The notes under the pieces: model-generated
Told to the model about the DNA's origin: nothing
Databases searched by the model: none
Seen by the model: the letters and a program-made list of their open reading frames with translations, nothing else
NCBI RefSeq assembly: GCF_028369055.1
Contig: NZ_JAQNCZ010000001.1
Coordinates: 744,001-808,000 of the forward strand
Length of the DNA: 64,000 bases
Direction of reading: 5' to 3'
DNA from: Cognatishimia sp. SS12
Lineage (GTDB): Bacteria > Pseudomonadota > Alphaproteobacteria > Rhodobacterales > Rhodobacteraceae
Made by a program: the position numbers and the translations under genes
Shown here: piece by piece, positions 63,708-64,000 of the stretch
How the letters are laid out: each line of letters begins with the position of its first letter
How positions within the stretch are numbered: position 1 is the first letter of the stretch

Positions 63708-64000
63708 GTGGCTTTGATCCCGTCTTTTGACGCCTTTGAAACCGCCTATGAGGCGGGCAAAAATCAGGTGGTTTACACCCGCTTGGCCGCTGATCTGGAT
63801 ACCCCTGTTTCCCTGATGCTGAAGCTGACCGGCGCAAAACGGGATGCCTTCATGCTTGAGTCTGTCACCGGCGGCGAAGTCCGCGGGCGGTATTCGATCA
63901 TCGGGATGAAGCCTGACTTGATCTGGCAGTGCCATGACAAAGCCAGCCGCATCAATCGCAACGCACGTTTTGACAGCGAAAGCTTTGACGCGCAGCCGGG
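63708..64000 (+). CDS. trpE: Anthranilate synthase component I, N-terminal part (cut by window edge)
   Basis: It opens at GTG 63708, 16 bases after the PpiD-like gene, and stays open to the window edge (about 97 residues). The protein starts VALIPSFDAFETAYEAGKNQV and contains MLESVTGGEVRGRYSIIGMKPDLIW, the TrpE N-terminal tryptophan-binding domain. It makes anthranilate from chorismate. AAAGG is 15 bases upstream of the GTG. The catalytic half is outside the window. Confidence 0.9.
   Translation, partial: MALIPSFDAFETAYEAGKNQVVYTRLAADLDTPVSLMLKLTGAKRDAFMLESVTGGEVRGRYSIIGMKPDLIWQCHDKASRINRNARFDSESFDAQP

Overview
The window is chromosomal DNA of an alphaproteobacterium, almost certainly of the Rhodobacterales (Roseobacter group). 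This rests on gene content and order: Lrp regulator / cysG / DUF2849 / sulfite reductase / APS reductase / DUF934 / ferredoxin reductase; radA-cvpA-purF; surE-pcm-nlpD; a tatABC-DUF815 cluster; a B12-dependent ribonucleotide reductase; and a PpiD-like foldase directly ahead of trpE. The DNA is GC-rich with long spurious antisense frames, and most of it is housekeeping. The left edge cuts glnE and the right edge cuts trpE.

Layout. 1-11.6 kb: glnE (partial), tRNA-Val, lon, a candidate small RNA, tgt, a RimB-RimK fusion, an SPFH/NfeD membrane pair, a ChaC-like protein, SufT, a SatD/DUF3307 two-gene unit, an IscA-type protein and tpiA. 11.6-21 kb: an SLC13 transporter, a cytochrome P450 and the complete assimilatory sulfate reduction cluster. 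21-34.4 kb: an acidic repeat protein, infC, GFA, an ArsR/SRPBCC operon, pyrC-pyrE, dnaB, alr-mlaEF, two uncharacterised membrane proteins, radA and cvpA. 34.4-36.4 kb: a small accessory island between cvpA and purF, carrying a putative toxin (phage Mu-F-like segment joined to a colicin M-like domain) and a membrane-anchored putative immunity protein. 36.5-51 kb: purF, DUF1284, an SDR, surE-pcm-nlpD, DUF815-tatCBA, a WYL regulator, a squalene/phytoene-synthase-like protein, cimA-cysS with a 38-codon ORF between them, and a SoxR-linked VOC/DMT operon. 51-64 kb: nrdJ with a rich control region, two identical tRNA-Pro genes, DUF192, a double cold-shock protein, pdxH, fabI, two LysE exporters, gpt, an aminotransferase, a PpiD-like foldase and the start of trpE.

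Most notable items. (1) The Mu-F/colicin-M-like toxin with a coupled immunity gene. (2) The SatD-DUF3307 pair: the SatD protein has class III nucleotide-cyclase-like motifs plus an HTH, its partner is multi-spanning, and the probably leaderless promoter is built from 30-bp tandem operator repeats. (3) An undescribed ~82-nt RNA between lon and tgt with a good sigma70 promoter, UNCG- and GNRA-type tetraloop hairpins and a strong terminator. (4) Structured or unusual expression signals: infC with an ATA start behind a 22-bp direct repeat, a three-way-junction leader before surE, double NrdR boxes plus CtrA- and DnaA-like sites before nrdJ, and a translationally coupled 38-codon ORF between cysS and cimA. 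No IS element, complete prophage or CRISPR array was seen. All functional calls come from reading motifs by eye, without database searches.
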